Made by a program: the position numbers and the translations under genes. The notes beneath the pieces are model-generated. The model saw only the letters and a program-made list of their open reading frames with translations, searched no databases and was not told the DNA's origin. Below, one piece after another: positions 27,789 to 37,506 of a stretch of DNA of 64,000 nt (its first letter is position 1; every line of letters begins with the position of its first letter). Source of the stretch: Bradyrhizobium ontarionense (GTDB taxonomy: Bacteria > Pseudomonadota > Alphaproteobacteria > Rhizobiales > Xanthobacteraceae); NCBI RefSeq assembly GCF_021088345.1, contig NZ_CP088156.1, positions 5,704,001 through 5,768,000 on the forward strand. Reading direction: 5' to 3'.

Positions 27789-28955
27789 CTAGGCGAAATA
27801 CCTGTCGAGAATGCCGCGATAGATCTTCGTCAAGGTCGCGATGTCGGCGACCGAGGCGCGCTCGTCGATCTGGTGCATGGTCTGCCCGACCAGGCCGAAT
27901 TCGATCACCGGGCAGTACGATGAGATGAAGCGCGCATCCGACGTGCCGCCGGTGGTGGACAGCTCCGGCTTGCGTCCCGTGACCTCTTCGATGGCGGCGA
28001 CCGCGAGATCGGTGAACGGTCCCGACTTGGTCAGGAACACGTTGGAGTTCGACGGCAGCCAGTCGATGTGGGCGCGGATGCGGTTGCCACAAGCCGCCCT
28101 CAGCCGCTCCTCGACCAGCGCGCGCAGCGAGTCCTGGGTGTGGCAGTCATTGTAGCGGATGTTGAACTTCGCCCGCGCCAGGCCCGGGATCACGTTGCCG
28201 GCGGTGTTGCCGACATCGACCGTGGTGAATTCGAGATTCGACGGCTGGAACTGCGCGCTGCCGTGATCGAGCGGCTCGTCCGACAGCGCGACGATCAGCC
28301 GGGAGATATCCGGCACCGGATTGGAGGCGCGGTGCGGATAGGCGACATGGCCCTGCTTACCCTCGACGATCAGAGTGCCGGACTGCGAGCCGCGGCGGCC
28401 GATCTTGATGCAGTCGCCCATGACTTCTTGATTGGACGGCTCGCCGAGCACGCAATGGTCGAACCGCTCGCCGCGCTCGGCCGCCCATTTCAGCAGCTTG
28501 ACGGTGCCGTTGACCGAGACGTCCTCCTCGTCGCCGGTGATCAGGAACGAGATCGAGCCCTTGCCGTCCGCGCGGGGCTTGCTGTCGTTGCTGCGCAGAT
28601 AGTCGAGCACGGCTGCAACGCTGCAGGCGATGCCGCCCTTCATGTCGACGGCGCCGCGACCATGGATGTAGCCGTCCTTGACCTCGCCGGAGAACGCGCC
28701 GAGGCTCCACGCCGCCTCATCACCGGGCGGCACCACGTCGGTGTGGCCGGCGAATGTGATGTGCGGCCCCTCGGCGCCGATGCGGGCGTAGAGGTTGTCG
28801 ATATCGGCGGTGCCTGCTTCCGAGAAGGTCACGCGATGAGTCGCGAAGCCCGCGTCTTTCAGCAGGGCGTCGAGCACGCCGAGCGCTCCGGCGTCGGCAG
28901 GCGTCACGGAGGGACAGCGGATCAGGTCGCGGGTGATGGCGAGGGCATCGGTCAT
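27789..28955 (-). CDS. dapE: Succinyl-diaminopimelate desuccinylase
   Basis: 388 aa M20 metallopeptidase-fold enzyme of lysine and diaminopimelate synthesis. Metal-binding segments are [20 protein letters not shown] and [12 protein letters not shown]; the dimer domain follows, and the last ligand is in the [10 protein letters not shown]...MHQIDE region. With dapD just upstream on the same strand, two steps of the succinylase pathway are co-located. Confidence 0.95.
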   Translation of the reverse strand: MTDALAITRDLIRCPSVTPADAGALGVLDALLKDAGFATHRVTFSEAGTADIDNLYARIGAEGPHITFAGHTDVVPPGDEAAWSLGAFSGEVKDGYIHGRGAVDMKGGIACSVAAVLDYLRSNDSKPRADGKGSISFLITGDEEDVSVNGTVKLLKWAAERGERFDHCVLGEPSNQEVMGDCIKIGRRGSQSGTLIVEGKQGHVAYPHRASNPVPDISRLIVALSDEPLDHGSAQFQPSNLEFTTVDVGNTAGNVIPGLARAKFNIRYNDCHTQDSLRALVEERLRAACGNRIRAHIDWLPSNSNVFLTKSGPFTDLAVAAIEEVTGRKPELSTTGGTSDARFISSYCPVIEFGLVGQTMHQIDERASVADIATLTKIYRGILDRYFA

Positions 28956-28972
28956 GCCCCTCGCTTAACACG

Positions 28973-29629
28973 CTATTTTGCCGGCGGGCTAGTGCTGCTA
29001 ATTGCCGCTTCCGCCAGGGGCGGGCTCGCAACGTGCGGGGTGAATTCCAGCTCCTTGTGCTGATCCCAGGCGGGCGCGGACGGTCTTGGCCGGCCGGAGC
29101 GCTCGCTGGATCGGACCTTCGGCAACGGGTTGGGCCCGAAGCGATTGGGCCAGGGATCGCCGGCAAGGCAGTACAATTCGACGAAGCCCCACAGCGAGAG
29201 CAGGGCGCCGGCGCCGCCGACGATCGCGGGAAGGTTCGTGCCGGGGATGCGCTCCGCGTATTGGTTGATCAGCCCGGGAACGACGAAGAACGGCACCGTC
29301 CACCAGCCGCTCCTGTCGCGGTCATGCAGCCGCTTGATGGCGCCTGCGGCAAACGCCCAGACGAACAAGGGGGTGAGGATGACGTGGAAGGCGGCCGGGA
29401 CGATATCGGCGCGGGTCAGGCCACGGAAAGTGTCGGGGTCGAGGACCGCGAAAATGTCGGTCAGATTGAAGCTGAAGGCCGTCGGGCCGCCCAGCAGTCT
29501 GCCTGCGCCGGCCACCAGCGCGGCGACGAAGGCCATCCAGCACAGGACCACCAGCAACGACAGCCAGAGCCTGGCGCGGTTGATCCGGCCGTGGAAGCGG
29601 AACAGAAACCAGGTCCAGTCCATGGACAT
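28973..29629 (-). CDS. DUF805 membrane protein
   Basis: 218 aa with about four membrane helices. The N-terminus WTWFLFRFHGRINRARLWLS and IKRLHDRDRSGWW are the DUF805 signature. Function unknown. The ATG at 29629 is preferred over a TTG at 29692. It lies between dapD and dapE, 17 bases from dapE, so it is probably carried on the dap transcript. The C-terminal 45 residues are a charged, Pro-rich tail. Confidence 0.88.
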   Translation of the reverse strand: MSMDWTWFLFRFHGRINRARLWLSLLVVLCWMAFVAALVAGAGRLLGGPTAFSFNLTDIFAVLDPDTFRGLTRADIVPAAFHVILTPLFVWAFAAGAIKRLHDRDRSGWWTVPFFVVPGLINQYAERIPGTNLPAIVGGAGALLSLWGFVELYCLAGDPWPNRFGPNPLPKVRSSERSGRPRPSAPAWDQHKELEFTPHVASPPLAEAAISSTSPPAK

Positions 29630-29692
29630 TCTCCGGACCGATGGCTTGGGCCGGTCCGGAGATTCGTTGCCGCGGCGGCAGCCGTGGTTCAA

Positions 29693-30538
29693 TCAGTCGC
29701 GCAGCAGCTCGTTGATCGAGGTCTTGGAGCGGGTCCGCTCGTCGACGCGCTTGACGATGACGGCGCAGGCGGTCGACGGGCCGATCTGGCCGTTCTTCAT
29801 CGGCTTGCCCGGCAGCGCGCCCGGCACCACGACGGCATATTCCGGCACCTCGCCGACGAACACCTCGCCGGTCTCGCGGTCGACGATCTTGGTCGAGGCG
29901 CCCAGGAACACGCCCATCGACAGCACCGCGCCCTTGCGCACGACCACGCCCTCGGCAACCTCCGATCGGGCGCCGATGAAGCAGTCATCCTCGATGATCA
30001 CGGGACCTGCCTGCAGCGGCTCCAGCACGCCGCCGATGCCGACGCCGCCGGAGATGTGCACACGCTTGCCGATCTGGGCGCAGGAGCCGACCGTCGACCA
30101 GGTGTCGACCATGGTCGCCTCGTCGACATAGGCGCCGAGATTGACGAAAGACGGCATCAGCACGACGTTCCGGGCGATGAAGGCCGAGCGACGCACGATC
30201 GCGCCGGGCACGGCGCGGAAGCCGGCGTCGCGGAAGCGGTTCTCGCCCCAGCCCTCGAACTTCGAGGGCACCTTGTCCCACCACGCCGCCTGGCCGGGGC
30301 CGCCGGGGATGACGCTCATGTCGTTGAGGCGGAACGACAGCAGCACGGCCTTCTTCAGCCACTGGTTCACGCTCCATTTGCCGTCCGAGCCGCGCTCGGC
30401 GACCCGCGCCTCGCCCTTGTCGAGCAGCTCCAGCGCGCTCTCCACGGCGTCGCGAACCTCGCCCTTGGTGGTGGTCGAGATGCCGTCGCGGGCGTCGAAG
30501 GCGCTGTTGATGGCGGATTCCAGGGCGGACAGTGACAT
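29693..30538 (-). CDS. dapD: Tetrahydrodipicolinate N-succinyltransferase
   Basis: 281 aa. Uses succinyl-CoA to succinylate tetrahydrodipicolinate on the way to diaminopimelate and lysine. The left-handed beta-helix has hexapeptide turns ([40 protein letters not shown]). The ATG at 30538 ([17 protein letters not shown]) fits the family. It is upstream of DUF805 and dapE on the same strand. Confidence 0.96.
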   Translation of the reverse strand: MSLSALESAINSAFDARDGISTTTKGEVRDAVESALELLDKGEARVAERGSDGKWSVNQWLKKAVLLSFRLNDMSVIPGGPGQAAWWDKVPSKFEGWGENRFRDAGFRAVPGAIVRRSAFIARNVVLMPSFVNLGAYVDEATMVDTWSTVGSCAQIGKRVHISGGVGIGGVLEPLQAGPVIIEDDCFIGARSEVAEGVVVRKGAVLSMGVFLGASTKIVDRETGEVFVGEVPEYAVVVPGALPGKPMKNGQIGPSTACAVIVKRVDERTRSKTSINELLRD

Positions 30539-30653
30539 CGGTCGATCCTCGCTTGGTCCTGGGGCATGGTCCCCCCGGGCAGTCTTTGACGGATATTTCT
30601 GGCAGGGCGGCTTTTTCGGAATTTGAACCGGGAGAGTCAAGGCACCCATAGCC

Positions 30654-30870
30654 GTCGTCCCGGACAAGCGGAGCGCCCGGCGGTCTCTTTTGGACGCAGC
30701 TTAGCACGCGAGCGCGATCCGGGGCCCATACCCACAGGACGTCGTTGTCGCACAAGGTCTCTGTGATCGTGCCCCAAGACGGATTCCGCGGTATGGGTCC
30801 CGGATCGCGCTCGCGTGCGTAGACCTGTGTCCAGCTGGGACCGCCGGGCGCTTCGCTTGTCCGGGACGAC
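30654..30870. repeat. 217-base inverted repeat between dapD and the HAD gene
   Basis: The outer arms GTCGTCCCGGACAAGCGGAG... (30654) and its inverted partner ending at 30870 match over 32 bases with one mismatch. An inner pair (CGCGAGCGCGATCCGGG... and its inverse) also pairs. The element nearly fills the 340-base gap and would fold into one long hairpin, like a MITE or a bidirectional terminator. A related partial copy is at 31640-31775. Confidence 0.75.
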
Positions 30871-30878
30871 AGGGAGTT

Positions 30879-31571
30879 CTATGCGGTCACCAGCCGCTGC
30901 AAGAACCCGGTCAGATCATCCGTGACATGGTCGACATGCGGGTCGTCGCGGCCCGACAGCTCCCAGTCCTCGCGCACGACCTCCTTGGTGCCGTCCGGCA
31001 CCACCAGCACCGTGGTCATGCCGAGGTCGTGGGGGACGACGAGGTTGCGGGCGAGGTCCTCGAACATCGCGGACCGCGTCGGATCGACAGCGTGGAGCTT
31101 GAGGAATTTGTCGTAGGTCTCGCGCGCCGGCTTCGGCGTCAGCTCGGCGGCGATGATGTCGAACACACCGTGGAAATGCCCGGCGATGCCGAGCCGCGCC
31201 AGCACCGCGTCGACATGGTCGACCGAGCCGTTGGTCAGGATCAGCTTGCGCCCCGGCAGCTTCTCGATCGCCGCCCCCATCGCCGGGTTCGGCTCCAGCG
31301 GCGAGTGGTCGATCTTGTGCACGTAGGCCAGGAAGTCGTCGGCGTGCACGCCATGCTCGGTCATCATGCCGCGCATCGTCGTGCCGTAGCGGCGGTAGTA
31401 GTCCTTCTGGATGCGCCGCGCCTCCGGTGCATCGACCTTCAGCCAGTTCGACACGAACTCGCCGATGCGCGCATCGACCTGCTGCCACAGATTGACGTGA
31501 TGCGGATACAGTGTGTTGTCGAGATCGAACACCCAGGTGTCGATATGGCCGAAGGCACGGGGCTGGGTCAT
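30879..31571 (-). CDS. HAD family pyrimidine 5'-nucleotidase
   Basis: 230 aa HAD phosphatase. The nucleophile motif is FDLDNTLYP (Asp16, Asp18), motif II is ILTNGS, motif III Lys is in LTPKPARETYDKF, motif IV reads FEDLARNL. The sequence style matches the SDT1/pyrimidine 5'-nucleotidase group. The ATG at 31571 begins MTQPRAFGHIDTWVFD. Precise substrate is an inference from family. Confidence 0.9.
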   Translation of the reverse strand: MTQPRAFGHIDTWVFDLDNTLYPHHVNLWQQVDARIGEFVSNWLKVDAPEARRIQKDYYRRYGTTMRGMMTEHGVHADDFLAYVHKIDHSPLEPNPAMGAAIEKLPGRKLILTNGSVDHVDAVLARLGIAGHFHGVFDIIAAELTPKPARETYDKFLKLHAVDPTRSAMFEDLARNLVVPHDLGMTTVLVVPDGTKEVVREDWELSGRDDPHVDHVTDDLTGFLQRLVTA

Positions 31572-31639
31572 CTCGTTCCCTTGCTCATGGTCGTGACGCG
31601 TGCTCGTGGTCGCGACGAGCCGCGGCCCCACATTCCGCT

Positions 31640-31775
31640 GTCGTCCCGGACAAGCGAGCGGCAGCGAGCGTGATCCGGGATCCATACCGCGTGATCTATC
31701 TCGAGGCAGGGTGGCTGATGCCGGTGGCCCAAACCAGGGCCGGTGGTTATGGGTCCCCGCGTTCGCGGGGACGAC
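31640..31775. repeat. Intergenic repeat upstream of the HAD gene
   Basis: It begins GTCGTCCCGGACAAGCG, as does the 30654-30870 element, includes GTGATCCGGGATCCATACC, and ends with a different right unit CGCGTTCGCGGGGACGAC. It looks like a composite or decayed copy. The 31572-31818 gap holds no gene. Confidence 0.6.
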
Positions 31776-31818
31776 AGCGGAGTTTGTTGCGGCGTCCCGG
31801 GCATGATCGACACGACCA

Positions 31819-32829
31819 TCACGGCAGTGCAAACCGCAGCGTCTTGCCGCTGCGGGTGATGTCGACCGCCGTGAAGCCTGTCGCGGTGAAGCCGCGGCTC
31901 GGGCAATCGCCCTGCTCGGAGCTCTCGAACTTGTTTTCACGGGTGCACAGCTGCACCAGCCCGCCCCAGTTCAGCGGCTTGTCCTTGAGCTTGATGGTGC
32001 GGTTGTCGGCGTCCACGGCTTCGGCGAAACTGTAGACCTTCTTCGGCTGGCCGGTAATGTCGGGATGCAGGCATTTGCCGGGATCGATGCGGTACCAGCC
32101 GCGGCTGACCACGGTCCTGCCGTCGTCGGTCGCGACCGCCGCCATCACCTTGTGCGGAGTGTCGTTGCACCAGGTCAGCCCGTTGGGCGACGGCGTCTGC
32201 ACCGCGTCCACCATGGTGGCGAAGAAGGTCGGCTGCGAGACGATGTCCGACGCCAGGCTGCGGCTCTTCAGGAACGCCGCGAGCGCGCCTTGCGTCTTCG
32301 GTCCGTCGACACCGTCGATCGGTGAGACGTCATAGCCGGCGATGCCGAGCAGCCGCTGGATGCCGGCGAGCCGCGCCTGCTCGTCGTCATATTCGGCGCT
32401 TTCGGCGAGATAGGCGATCAGCGTGCCGTCGTCGGTCTTGGTCGGCGTGACCTGCGTGAACGGCGCCGGTGTCTGGCCGGTGCGGCACTGCCGGGCGGCC
32501 GCGATCACGAAATTGTCGGCCGCCACGCACAGCTGGTCATTGCCGTTCTCGGCGATCGGCGAGGCGCCGTACAGGCTCAGCGCGCGCGCATGCAGCAGGA
32601 TGCGATCGGCGGTCAGCGCGCCCTGCAGCACCACGCGGCAGGCCGCAGGATCGAGCCGGAACCAGCCTCGGGTGGCGGTGGCCGCCTTGTCGTCGATGCC
32701 GATCGCGGCCTCGACGACGTAGCTCATGCGGTTGCAGAGCTTGAGGTCGGCGCGGGCAGGGGAGGCCGCAACGAGAAGGGTAAGAAGGATCGTCGACAGG
32801 GCGAGGAAGAGGCGACTCGTGAGGGGCAT
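31819..32829 (-). CDS. Secreted protein with two DUF1036 domains
   Basis: 336 aa. A Sec signal peptide (LFLALSTILLTLLVAASPARA) precedes a DUF1036 domain (LKLCNRMSYVVEAAIG, then TRGWFRLDPAACRVV), a peptidoglycan-binding-like helical segment (QRLLGIAGYDVSPIDGVDGP), and a second DUF1036 domain (LTWCNDTPHKVMAAVATD, then SRGWYRIDPGKCLHP). Cysteines recur in matching positions. It is likely periplasmic. The function of DUF1036 is unknown. The ATG at 32829 gives the signal peptide at once. Confidence 0.85.
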   Translation of the reverse strand: MPLTSRLFLALSTILLTLLVAASPARADLKLCNRMSYVVEAAIGIDDKAATATRGWFRLDPAACRVVLQGALTADRILLHARALSLYGASPIAENGNDQLCVAADNFVIAAARQCRTGQTPAPFTQVTPTKTDDGTLIAYLAESAEYDDEQARLAGIQRLLGIAGYDVSPIDGVDGPKTQGALAAFLKSRSLASDIVSQPTFFATMVDAVQTPSPNGLTWCNDTPHKVMAAVATDDGRTVVSRGWYRIDPGKCLHPDITGQPKKVYSFAEAVDADNRTIKLKDKPLNWGGLVQLCTRENKFESSEQGDCPSRGFTATGFTAVDITRSGKTLRFALP

Positions 32830-32853
32830 TGTAGGCCCGTATATCCCCACATC

Positions 32854-33008
32854 GTCATGCCCGGGCTCGACCCGCCTGCGCGGCCGAAGCCGCTTCGGCG
32901 CGGCGGAGGCCCGGGCATCCACGTCTCTCTCTCCGACTTCGCCGCACGACGTGGATGGCCGGGATGTTCTCAGTGCGAAGACGCGCTCCGCGCTTTTGCC
33001 CGGCCATG
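32854..33008. repeat. Intergenic repeat upstream of the DUF1036 gene
   Basis: The left unit reads GTCATGCCCGGGCTCGACCC and is interrupted by an extra palindrome (GCGGCCGAAGCCGCTTCGGC) before ATCCACG. The right unit (CGTGGATGGCCGGGATG...CGGCCATGA) is decayed. It is a diverged copy of the 35050 type. Confidence 0.6.
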
Positions 33009-33032
33009 AAGGTGAGAGATGGTCGCGCCTGC

Positions 33033-33929
33033 TCACTTGTGGATCAGCGTGCCCGTGCCCTGGTTGGTGAACAACTCGAGCAGCACGGCGTGTGGCACCT
33101 TGCCGTCCAGGATCACCACGCCCTGCACGCCCTGTTCGAGCGCGTAGATGCAGGTCTCGACCTTCGGAATCATGCCGCCGGAAATGGTGCCGTCGGCGAT
33201 CAGCTTGCGGGCGTCCTTCACCGACAGCTCCGGAATCAGCTTCTTCGACTTGTCGAGCACGCCGGGCACGTCGGTCAGCAGCAGCAGCCGCTTGGCCTTC
33301 AGCGCGCCGGCCACGGCGCCGGCGAAGGTGTCGGCATTGACGTTGAACGTCTGCCCGTCCTTCGAGGTCGCGAGCGGCGCCAGCACCGGGATCAGCTCGT
33401 AGCCGATCAGCTGGTTGAGCAAAGTGAGGTCGACCTTGTCGGGCTCGCCGACGAAGCCGAGATCGACCACCTTCTCGATGTGGCTGTCCGGATCGACCAT
33501 CGTGCGCGTCGCCTTGACTGCGCGCACCATGTTGCCGTCCTTGCCGCACAGGCCGACCGCCTTGCCGCCGGCCTCGTTGATGTAGCCGACCAGCTGCTTG
33601 TTGATCGAGCCGGCCAGCACCATTTCGACGATCTCGATCGTGGCGGCGTCGGTGATGCGCAGGCCGGCGGCGAATTCGGAGACGATGCCGAGGCGCTTCA
33701 GCATGGTCGCGATCTGCGGACCACCGCCATGCACGACCACCGGGTTGATCGCAGTCTGCTCGAGCAGCACGATGTCGCGCGCGAACGCCTTCGCGGTGTC
33801 CTCGTCGCCCATGGCGTGACCGCCATATTTGATGACGATGGTTTCATCGTCATATTCCTGCATGTGCGGCAGCGCTTCCGACAGGATGCGGGCCTGATCG
33901 AGCGGGCTGATGTGGGGCGCGTCGGTCAT
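33033..33929 (-). CDS. argB: Acetylglutamate kinase
   Basis: 298 aa. Second step of arginine synthesis: ATP-dependent phosphorylation of N-acetylglutamate. Motifs: [12 protein letters not shown] (phosphate loop), [10 protein letters not shown] (substrate), [20 protein letters not shown] and [10 protein letters not shown]. The N-terminal helix of about 25 residues before the kinase core is typical of the arginine-inhibited hexameric type. The ATG at 33929 is chosen. Confidence 0.97.
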   Translation of the reverse strand: MTDAPHISPLDQARILSEALPHMQEYDDETIVIKYGGHAMGDEDTAKAFARDIVLLEQTAINPVVVHGGGPQIATMLKRLGIVSEFAAGLRITDAATIEIVEMVLAGSINKQLVGYINEAGGKAVGLCGKDGNMVRAVKATRTMVDPDSHIEKVVDLGFVGEPDKVDLTLLNQLIGYELIPVLAPLATSKDGQTFNVNADTFAGAVAGALKAKRLLLLTDVPGVLDKSKKLIPELSVKDARKLIADGTISGGMIPKVETCIYALEQGVQGVVILDGKVPHAVLLELFTNQGTGTLIHK

Positions 33930-34003
33930 GTCTGGGGGATCTCGGCTCTCGGGATGATCGCGCGGGGTTCTATCCGATTGCCGCCGGTCGCGCAAAGTGG
34001 GCG

Positions 34004-34375
34004 TTATCCCCGCCGCGGCCACAGCGCGCAGACCGCGAGCGCAATCCAGCTCGCAATCTGCAGGCTACCGCCGATCGGCGCTGCGAACGGAAACAGCCGG
34101 TCGCCGGTGAACTGTCGCATCGTGAGGTCGCCGGCAAACAGCACCGCCCCCAGCACGAACCCAGTTGCCGCGATCAGGCCGATGCGCCGATGAACGACAC
34201 CACGCTCAGCCAGCGCGACCGTGCCGAGCACGGCGCAGGCGTGGAACAGCAGCATGGTGGAGGCGGTCGCGAGCCGCGACGCGTCGGGCTCATGCGCCGC
34301 CTTGGCCGCCAGCGCCACGCCGGCGGCGCCCATCAGGCCGGCCAACGCAATCAGCATCCGCCACAGCCTGTTCAT
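34004..34375 (-). CDS. DUF423 membrane protein
   Basis: 123 aa with four predicted membrane helices. The segments [27 protein letters not shown] and [16 protein letters not shown] fit DUF423 (YwdK-like). Function unknown. Its ATG overlaps the engB stop by 4 bases (ATGA), so the two are translationally coupled. Confidence 0.9.
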   Translation of the reverse strand: MNRLWRMLIALAGLMGAAGVALAAKAAHEPDASRLATASTMLLFHACAVLGTVALAERGVVHRRIGLIAATGFVLGAVLFAGDLTMRQFTGDRLFPFAAPIGGSLQIASWIALAVCALWPRRG

Positions 34376-35031
34376 GCGCCGCGCTCCTCCAGCAGCCGCG
34401 TGATCGCCGCGCGCAGTTCCGGCATGCCGGTCGCGGATCGCGACGAGGTCGCCAGCACCTGCGGGAACGCCGCCGGGTGCTTGGCGAGCGCAGCCTCGGT
34501 CTCGGCGATCCGGCTCGCAAGCTCGGCCGGCTTGATCTGGTCGGCCTTGGTCAGGATCAGCTGATAGCTGACCGCGGATCGGTCGAGAGTCTTGAGAATC
34601 TCCTGATCGACCTCCTTCAGCCCGTGGCGGGCGTCGATCAGCACATAGACGCGGGCGAGAGATGTGCGCCCGAGCAGGAACTGGTGGATGAGCTCGGTCC
34701 AGGACGCGACCTTGGTCTTCGCCGCGGCGGCGTAGCCATAGCCTGGCATGTCGACCAGCCGCAGCGGCGCATATTCAGGTCCCTCGAAGAAGATCAGCTC
34801 CTGGGTGCGGCCCGGCGTGTGCGAGGTGCGCGCCAGCGCGTTCTGGCCGGTCAGCGCGTTGATCAGGCTGGACTTGCCGACATTGGAGCGGCCGGCGAAG
34901 GCGACTTCGAGGCTCCCCATCGGGGGCAGGCTCTCGATCGACGGCGAGGCGTGGGTGAAGCGCCACGATTGGGCGAACAGCTTGCGGCCTTTTTCGATCA
35001 GGCGCTCGTCGGTGTCGTGGCTGGTGGTCAT
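34372..35031 (-). CDS. engB: Ribosome biogenesis GTPase YihA/YsxC/EngB
   Basis: 219 aa. TRAFAC GTPase needed for 50S subunit assembly. G1 is GRSNVGKSS, G2 region TSHTPGRTQ, G3 DMPGYGYA, G4 LTKAD. The ATG at 35031 (MTTSHDTDERLIEKG) avoids upstream repeat sequence. It follows yidC on the same strand with a repeat in the gap. Confidence 0.96.
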   Translation of the reverse strand: MTTSHDTDERLIEKGRKLFAQSWRFTHASPSIESLPPMGSLEVAFAGRSNVGKSSLINALTGQNALARTSHTPGRTQELIFFEGPEYAPLRLVDMPGYGYAAAAKTKVASWTELIHQFLLGRTSLARVYVLIDARHGLKEVDQEILKTLDRSAVSYQLILTKADQIKPAELASRIAETEAALAKHPAAFPQVLATSSRSATGMPELRAAITRLLEERGA

Positions 35032-35049
35032 GACAAGCCCTCGCTCTTC

Positions 35050-35133
35050 GTCATGCCCGGGCTTGACCCGGGCATCCACGCCCATTGCGCGGGATATCAA
35101 AACGTGGATGGCCGGGACAAGCCCGGCCATGAC
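35050..35133. repeat. Intergenic inverted repeat between yidC and engB
   Basis: The left unit is GTCATGCCCGGGCTTGACCC through ATCCACG; the right unit is CGTGGATGGCCGGGACAAGC through CCATGAC. Each has a strong hairpin with different stem sequence. The best-preserved copy of this type in the window. Confidence 0.8.
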
Positions 35134-35176
35134 GGTAGATGGTTCGTTGCTTCAGTGGCTCACGCCGCCTTACTCG

Positions 35177-37042
35177 TCACGCCGTCTTTTTCTTGAACGT
35201 GCCGCGGATGTTGTCGAACAGCTCCACCTTCACGCCGTTGCGGCGCATGATGAAGCCCTGTTGGAGCACCGACAGCGTGTTGTTCCAGGCCCAGTAGATC
35301 ACGAGGCCGGCCGGGAAGCCCGCGAGCATGAAGGTGAAGATCAGCGGCATCCAGTTGAAGATCATCGCCTGCGTCGGATCCGGCGGCGTCGGGTTCAGCT
35401 TCATCTGGAACCACATCGTGATGCCCATGATGATCGGCCAGATGCCGAGCGCGAGGTAGTGACCGAACAGCGGCAACTGGGTCGGGTCGAACGGGATCAG
35501 ACCGAACAGCGTGAACAAATTGGTCGGATCCGGCGCCGACAAGTCCTTGATCCAGCCATAGAACGGCGCGTGTCGCATCTCGATGGTGACGAACAGCACC
35601 TTGTAGAGCGAGAAGAACACCGGGATCTGCAGCGCGACCGGAAGACAGCCGGCGATCGGGTTGATCTTCTCCTTCTTGTAGATCTCCATCATCTCCTGCT
35701 GCTGCTTCATCCGGTCGTCCGGGAAGCGCTCCTTGAGCGCCTGCAGCTGCGGCTGGATCGCCTTCATCTTCGCCATCGAGGCGTAGGACTTGTTGGCCAG
35801 CGGGAAGAACAAGAGCTTGACCAGCACGGTCACCAGCAGGATCGAGATGCCGAAATTGCCGAAGAAGCGGTAGAAGAAGTCGAGCGCCAGGAACATCGGC
35901 TTGGTCAGGAAGTAGAACCAGCCCCAGTCGATCAGAAGATCGAAATGGTTGAGCCCGAGCTTCTGGTTGTAGCCGCCGAGGCCGCCGACCGGGAAGTTGA
36001 TGCCGACCACGCCGGCTTCCTTGGCGCCGGCGAACAGCCGGGTGGAGACGGTGTTGGTGGCGCCCGGTGCGACCGTCTGCGCGTCCTGCAGATAGTCGGT
36101 CTGGTAGCGGCGAACGTTGTCGACGAGGTTGGACTGGTAGCGCGCCTTCAGATGGGCGTCGCTGGCCGGCAGCAGCGCCGCGGCCCAGTACTTGTCGGTG
36201 ATCCCCATCCAGGCGTCAGTGACGGTGAACTCGGCGTTCTTGTCGTCGTCGATCTTCTTGTAGGTGTATTCCTGCAGGCCCTTTTCGCCGAGATAGCCGA
36301 TCAGGCCTTCGTGCAGGATGTAGTAGCCGGAGACGTGCGGCGTGCCATGGCGGGAAATCAGGCCGTAGGGATAGAGCGTCGCCGGTGCCGAGCCGGTGTT
36401 GGTGACCTCGTCCTTGATCGAGAACAGGTAGTGGTCGTCGACCGCGATAGTGCGGCGGAAGGTGAGGCCCTGGCCGTTGTCGTAGGTGAGCTTGACCGGC
36501 GTCGCGGACGTCAGCGCGTTGGAGCCGTCCTGCTGCCACACCGTGCTCGGGTCGGGCGCCTGGGCCTTGGCGCCGGGCGCGCTGACCCAGCCGAACTCGG
36601 CATAATAGGGGGTCGCGGTGTTGGACGGCGAGAACAGCACGATCGCAGGCGAGGTCGGATCGACCGTGTCGCGGTACTGCACCAGCGCGAGATCATCGAT
36701 GCGCGCGCCCTTGAGTGCGATGCTGCCGGTCAGCCGCGGCGTATCGATCTTGACGCGGGGAGAGGCTGCGATCGCGGCCTCGCGGGGCAGCACGGCCCCG
36801 GCGGCCGGCGCCGCGCCGCCCGGCACGTTGGGGTTGCCGGTTGCGGCCGCGCCCGGCTGCGGGGTGGCGGCCGGTGTGCCGTCGGGCTGCGGCGCGGGAG
36901 CCTGCTTCTTGGCGAGCTCGGCCTGCATCTGGGCCTGCGCCCGCTGCTTCTCCATCTGCGGTCCGTTGTAGAAGACCTGCCAGAGGATCAGCACGAGGCC
37001 GGACAGAATGACGGCGAAGATGGTGTTGCGATTGTCGGTCAT
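35177..37042 (-). CDS. yidC: Membrane protein insertase YidC
   Basis: 621 aa. N-terminal membrane anchor (TIFAVILSGLVLILWQVFY), a Pro/Ala/Gln-rich linker, the large periplasmic beta domain, then the conserved insertase core (FFYRFFGNFGISILLVTVLV, NPIAGCLPVALQIPVFFSLY) and a basic tail. It inserts inner-membrane proteins alone or with SecYEG. It is the third gene of the rpmH-rnpA-yidC run, 22 bases after rnpA. Confidence 0.97.
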   Translation of the reverse strand: MTDNRNTIFAVILSGLVLILWQVFYNGPQMEKQRAQAQMQAELAKKQAPAPQPDGTPAATPQPGAAATGNPNVPGGAAPAAGAVLPREAAIAASPRVKIDTPRLTGSIALKGARIDDLALVQYRDTVDPTSPAIVLFSPSNTATPYYAEFGWVSAPGAKAQAPDPSTVWQQDGSNALTSATPVKLTYDNGQGLTFRRTIAVDDHYLFSIKDEVTNTGSAPATLYPYGLISRHGTPHVSGYYILHEGLIGYLGEKGLQEYTYKKIDDDKNAEFTVTDAWMGITDKYWAAALLPASDAHLKARYQSNLVDNVRRYQTDYLQDAQTVAPGATNTVSTRLFAGAKEAGVVGINFPVGGLGGYNQKLGLNHFDLLIDWGWFYFLTKPMFLALDFFYRFFGNFGISILLVTVLVKLLFFPLANKSYASMAKMKAIQPQLQALKERFPDDRMKQQQEMMEIYKKEKINPIAGCLPVALQIPVFFSLYKVLFVTIEMRHAPFYGWIKDLSAPDPTNLFTLFGLIPFDPTQLPLFGHYLALGIWPIIMGITMWFQMKLNPTPPDPTQAMIFNWMPLIFTFMLAGFPAGLVIYWAWNNTLSVLQQGFIMRRNGVKVELFDNIRGTFKKKTA

Positions 37043-37064
37043 CGTTCTCTTATCGTCTCGTCAT

Positions 37065-37475
37065 TCAATCCGGTTTGCGGGATTGCGCGTCCGGTGCGGG
37101 AGCGTTTCGCCTGTCCGCACCCGACGGTTTTCGCGGCTGCGGCTTGGCCCGCGGCCGGTCGAGGCGGCGGAGCGTCGCCTGGAGGTCGGCGAGCATGGTC
37201 GAGAAGTCGCGTGACAGGGCATCCCGGCGACCGACCATCACGTAATCACTGTGCGGCCGCATCGACAGGGGATCGAGCCGCTTCACAAGCTCGCGCAACC
37301 GCCGACGGATGCGATTACGCTCCGTGGCGGTGCCATTCTTCTTGGTGACGGTAAAGCCGACCCGGATCGGGCCCTGGTCCGGCCGTTCCCGGCGCTGGAC
37401 GACGAAGGCAGGGCTGTTCGCCCGCACGCCATCGGCAACGGCGAGAAAGTCCGCCCGCTGCCGCAGCCGATCCAT
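37065..37475 (-). CDS. rnpA: Ribonuclease P protein component
   Basis: 136 aa. Protein subunit for tRNA 5' maturation. The signature is VGFTVTKKNGTATERNRIRR (RNR motif) followed by RLRELVKRL. The N-terminus MDRLRQRADFLAVADG and the basic, disordered C-terminal tail are typical of alphaproteobacteria. It lies 31 bases after rpmH. Confidence 0.95.
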   Translation of the reverse strand: MDRLRQRADFLAVADGVRANSPAFVVQRRERPDQGPIRVGFTVTKKNGTATERNRIRRRLRELVKRLDPLSMRPHSDYVMVGRRDALSRDFSTMLADLQATLRRLDRPRAKPQPRKPSGADRRNAPAPDAQSRKPD

Positions 37476-37506
37476 GATGGAAATCTCCGGGACAGGCGCC
37501 CTGGCT

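Noticed and set aside
29033..30535. 500-codon plus-strand frame opposite DUF805 and dapD
   Set aside because: No domain motifs; it is the complement of two recognised genes.
34748..37348. 866-codon plus-strand frame opposite engB, yidC and rnpA
   Set aside because: Shadow of three conserved genes on the other strand.
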